Source of the DNA: Actinobacteria bacterium OV320
Lineage (GTDB): Bacteria; Actinomycetota; Actinomycetes; Streptomycetales; Streptomycetaceae
DNA: 64,000 nucleotides
Reading direction: 5' to 3'
Assembly: GCA_001298545.1 (NCBI GenBank)
Contig: LJCX01000024.1
Coordinates: 186,001-250,000, forward strand
Shown here: positions 61,402 to 64,000 of the stretch, piece by piece
Layout of the letters: each line of letters starts with the position of its first letter
Numbering within the stretch: the stretch's first letter is position 1
The notes under the pieces: generated by a model
What the model was told of the DNA's origin: nothing
What the model saw: the letters and a program-made list of their open reading frames with translations, nothing else
Database searches by the model: none
Translations under genes and position numbers: made by a program

Positions 61402-62490
61402 CTAGCCCAGCTCGTGCATCCAGCCGTGCTTGTCCTCGGCCGTGCCGCGCTGGATGTCCAGCAGGGCCTGGCGGAGCCTGAGGGTGACCTCGCCGGGCTC
61501 ACCGCCCGACTGCTGCCACTCGCCGGCGGTGCGCTTGACCGTGCCGACCGGGGTGATCACGGCGGCGGTGCCGCAGGCGAAGACCTCCTTGAGGGCGCCG
61601 CTCTCGGAGTCGCGCTGCCACTGCTCGACCGAGACCCGGCCCTCCTCGGCCTCGTAGCCGAGGTCGCGGGCGACGGTGAGGAGGCTGTCACGGGTGACGC
61701 CCTCCAGGATGGAGCCCGTGAGCGAGGGCGTGATGATCTTGTCGCCGTACACGAAGTACAGGTTCATGCCGCCGAGCTCCTCGACCCACTTGCGCTCGAC
61801 CGCGTCGAGGTAGCAGACCTGGGCGCAGCCCTGGGCGGCGGCTTCGGCCTGGGCGAGCAGGGACGCGGCGTAGTTGCCGCCCGTCTTGGCGTCGCCCATG
61901 CCACCGGGGACGGCACGCACGTGCTCCTCGGAGACCCAGATGGAGACGGGCTTGACGCCGCCCGGGAAGTAGGCGCCGGCCGGAGAGGCGATGACCAGGA
62001 ACAGGTATTCGTTGGCCGGCTTCACACCCAGGCCGACCTCGGTCGCGATCATGAAGGGCCGCAGGTAGAGGGACTCCTCACCGCCGTGCGCGGGCACCCA
62101 GTCCTTGTCCTGGCCGACGAGCGCGTCGCACGCCTCGATGAACGTCTCCACCGGCAGCTCGGGCATGGCCAGGCGGCGGGCCGAGCGCTGGAAGCGCTTG
62201 GCGTTCTGGTCCGGGCGGAAGGTGGCGACCGACCCGTCGGGGCGGCGGTACGCCTTCAGGCCCTCGAAGATCTCCTGCGCGTAGTGCAGGACGTTGGTGG
62301 CCGGGTCGAGGGGGATCGGCGCGTACGGAACGAGCTGACCGTCGTGCCAGCCGCGGCCCTCGGTCCACTTGATCGTCACCATGTGGTCGGTGAAGTGGCG
62401 GCCGAACCCGGGGTTCGCCAGGATCGCCTGCCGCTCGGCTGCGGAGGTGGGACTGGCGGAGGGCTTGAGCTCGATCGTGGGCGTCGTCAT
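61402..62490 (-). CDS. ilvE: Branched-chain amino acid aminotransferase
   Basis: The 362-residue fold-type IV PLP enzyme performs the last step of Leu/Ile/Val synthesis and the first of their breakdown. It has [32 protein letters not shown] near residue 33, [25 protein letters not shown] near 69, the PLP lysine in [19 protein letters not shown] near 200, and [15 protein letters not shown] near 318. ATG at 62490 ([11 protein letters not shown]) matches family length. A promoter with -10 GATAAT lies 186 bp upstream. Confidence 0.95.
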   Translation of the reverse strand: MTTPTIELKPSASPTSAAERQAILANPGFGRHFTDHMVTIKWTEGRGWHDGQLVPYAPIPLDPATNVLHYAQEIFEGLKAYRRPDGSVATFRPDQNAKRFQRSARRLAMPELPVETFIEACDALVGQDKDWVPAHGGEESLYLRPFMIATEVGLGVKPANEYLFLVIASPAGAYFPGGVKPVSIWVSEEHVRAVPGGMGDAKTGGNYAASLLAQAEAAAQGCAQVCYLDAVERKWVEELGGMNLYFVYGDKIITPSLTGSILEGVTRDSLLTVARDLGYEAEEGRVSVEQWQRDSESGALKEVFACGTAAVITPVGTVKRTAGEWQQSGGEPGEVTLRLRQALLDIQRGTAEDKHGWMHELG

Positions 62491-62814
62491 GAGTAGCTGT
62501 CCTTCGCTTCCTGGCGAGCGTCTGGGCCACCCCGCGTCTTTCGGCCGGGGGTCCGGGGGTTGTCCCCCGGAAGATGCAGCACCGGTTGTAGTGACGGGGC
62601 CGCGCTCACGCCCGTACGGCCAGTGGCCGGTGCCAGGACGTCCGAGCATTCCCTCATACCGCGGCTCCACGTTCGATTATCGCAAGCGGCGGACGAGGGC
62701 CAAAACGGCGTGAATGAGACCCAGGGTTGATGGTGGCACCCGGCGGGGGACATGCGGAAGCCGCCGGGTGCGGATGCGACCCGGCGGCTTCGAGAGGTTT
62801 CGCGCAGCGCGGGG
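62491..62814 (-). promoter_or_regulatory. ilvE promoter and 5' leader; leuB-ilvE intergenic region
   Basis: On the minus strand, TTGGCC (62703-62698) and GATAAT (62681-62676) with a 16-bp spacer form a good promoter. Transcription would start near 62668, leaving a leader of about 178 bases. The leader has a 7-bp stem-loop (62553-62559 with 62564-62570, loop TTGT) in a G/C-run region. I found no convincing leader peptide. The upper part (62704-62814) holds the leuB hairpins. Confidence 0.6.
62736..62787 (-). terminator. leuB: leuB terminator with two mutually exclusive hairpins
   Basis: The segment 62761-62771 can pair either with 62736-62746 (11 bp) or, through 62761-62769, with 62779-62787 (9 bp). 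The latter is nearest the leuB stop (62815). Confidence 0.65.
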
Positions 62815-63858
62815 TCAGCCGGCTACGCGTACGGCGAGCGCGTCACCGATCTCGGAGGTGCTGCGCGCGGGCAGCGAGCCGCGCTCCTCCAGGTCGACGG
62901 AGACGGCCTCCTCGATGCGGACCGCCTCGGCGTCGTAGCCGAGGTGGCGCAGCAGCAGGGCGACGGACAGGACCGTGGCGGTGGGGTCGGCCTTGCCCTG
63001 GCCGGCGATGTCCGGGGCCGAGCCGTGCACCGGCTCGAACATGGACGGGAACTCGCCGGACGGGTTGATGTTCCCGCTCGCGGCGACGCCGATACCGCCG
63101 GAGACGGCCGCGGCGAGGTCGGTGATGATGTCGCCGAAGAGGTTGTCGGTGACGATGACGTCGAAGCGCGCGGGGTCCGTGACGAGGTAGATCGTCGCGG
63201 CGTCCACGTGGATGTAGTCCGTGGTGACGTCGGGGAACTCCTCGGCCACCCGGTTGAACACGTTCGTCCAGAGGTGACCGGCGAAGGCCAGCACGTTGTT
63301 CTTGTGGACCAGCGTGAGCTTCTTGCGGGGGCGGGCCTGGGCACGGGCGAAGGCGTCCCGGACCACGCGCTCGACCCCGAAGGCCGTGTTCACGGAGACC
63401 TCGGTGGCGACCTCGTGCGGGGTGCCCTTGCGGATCGTGCCGCCGTTGCCTGTGTACGGGCCCTCGGTGCCCTCGCGGACCACGATGAAGTCGATCTCGG
63501 GCTGGCCGGCCAGCGGGGTGGCGACGCCCGGGAGGAGCTTCGACGGACGCAGGTTGACGTGGTGGTCGAAGAGGAAGCGCAGCTTGAGCAGGAAACCCCG
63601 CTCCAGGACGCCGGAGGGGACGCTCGGGTCGCCGATCGCGCCGAGCAGGATGGCGTCGTGCCGCTTGAGCGCCTCGGCGTCCGCGTCGGTGAGGGTCTCA
63701 CCGGTGGCGTGGTAGCGCCGGGCGCCGAAGTCGTACTCCTCGGTCTCCAGCTTCACATCCTGCGGGAGGACGGCGGAGAGGACCTTGAGACCTTCGGCCA
63801 CGACCTCCTGGCCGATGCCGTCACCGGGAATCACTGCGAGATTGAGGCTGCGAGACAT
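62815..63858 (-). CDS. leuB: 3-isopropylmalate dehydrogenase
   Basis: The 347-residue NAD-dependent enzyme oxidises 3-isopropylmalate in leucine synthesis. It has [21 protein letters not shown] at the N-terminus, [21 protein letters not shown] near residue 68, [16 protein letters not shown] near 127 and [33 protein letters not shown] near 217, then [23 protein letters not shown] at 63858 ([12 protein letters not shown]). It is the upstream neighbour of ilvE on the same strand but has its own terminator. The 142 bp to the window edge show no gene. Confidence 0.96.
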   Translation of the reverse strand: MSRSLNLAVIPGDGIGQEVVAEGLKVLSAVLPQDVKLETEEYDFGARRYHATGETLTDADAEALKRHDAILLGAIGDPSVPSGVLERGFLLKLRFLFDHHVNLRPSKLLPGVATPLAGQPEIDFIVVREGTEGPYTGNGGTIRKGTPHEVATEVSVNTAFGVERVVRDAFARAQARPRKKLTLVHKNNVLAFAGHLWTNVFNRVAEEFPDVTTDYIHVDAATIYLVTDPARFDVIVTDNLFGDIITDLAAAVSGGIGVAASGNINPSGEFPSMFEPVHGSAPDIAGQGKADPTATVLSVALLLRHLGYDAEAVRIEEAVSVDLEERGSLPARSTSEIGDALAVRVAG

Positions 63859-64000
63859 ACGGGAACCGTACTCCTCGTCCCAGGGGATGACATGGACCGT
63901 CCGCCATACGGACAGAGAAGTCGCGGCGCGCACCGGGCGGCACGGACCTGCGATGTCGTGCCGGGTCGAGGTGCGACGCGGGTCCCGAAGTCCCGTTCGG

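Noticed and set aside
63859..64000. Search for a gene between leuB and the right edge
   Set aside because: No start with ribosome-binding site or family motif is visible on either strand in these 142 bp; it is probably the leuB promoter region.

Overview
The window is chromosomal DNA of a Streptomyces or a very close relative. Support: very high G+C with G/C-saturated third codon positions; frequent GTG and TTG starts; actinobacterial markers (two conservons, acyl-CoA carboxylase beta/epsilon pair, lysine-tailed HU protein, CofC of F420 synthesis, IclR regulator divergent from leuCD, SARP-type regulator); and a gene order that resembles the conserved Streptomyces core from coaD/rsmD/recG to leuB. 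I saw no IS element, prophage, rRNA or CRISPR array.

Layout. 1-10.4 kb: coaD (5' end only), rsmD, recG, a DAK2-family kinase gene and rpmB, usually neighbours in this genus, but here split by an overlapping HSP90-family/giant TPR gene pair. 10.5-15.1 kb: a 15-bp tandem repeat, a SARP-ATPase-TPR regulator and a FAD monooxygenase. 15-26.4 kb: core metabolism, namely thiDL, an Lrp-type sensor, a DUF3515 lipoprotein, plsC-gpsA-ddl (lipid and peptidoglycan precursors), cofC, hupS, leuCD and the divergent ndgR-type regulator. 26.4-31.8 kb: a DUF4188/MerR pair, five tRNA genes (3 Glu, 2 Gln), a HAD hydrolase, gltX, a fumarylacetoacetase-family enzyme and a small peptide gene. 32.3-43 kb: two complete conservons (cvnABCD) in tandem. 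43-49.7 kb: accE-pccB, yceI, an amidase-like gene, an SGT-like trypsin, a TPR fragment and a membrane protein with a glycine-rich tail. 49.7-55 kb: a GH3 glycosidase divergent from a GH30-CBM13 gene that is broken by a 136-bp tandem duplication. 55-64 kb: cimA, a ureAB-ureC-aguA-tetR operon, ilvE and leuB.

How the genes work together. leuC, leuD, leuB, cimA and ilvE cover much of branched-chain amino acid synthesis, with the ndgR-type regulator facing leuC and a possible Ile-rich leader before cimA. gltX sits beside tRNA genes for Glu and Gln, the substrates expected for a non-discriminating GluRS. Each conservon encodes a sensor-kinase-like membrane protein, a roadblock protein, a DUF742 protein and a small GTPase.

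The strongest leads are: (1) a urease-alpha paralogue that keeps the metal ligands but has lost the flap cysteine, in one operon with agmatine deiminase and a TetR gene, with a 17-bp perfect palindrome upstream; (2) a 215-bp stretch of perfect identity between the two cvnD genes, suggesting gene conversion; (3) a conserved C-terminal motif in the otherwise diverged disordered tails of the two CvnA proteins; (4) the 136-bp frameshifting duplication in the GH30 gene; (5) a candidate isoleucine leader/terminator before cimA; (6) the HSP90-TPR cassette and a 12-bp palindromic word confined to this cassette and the SARP gene.
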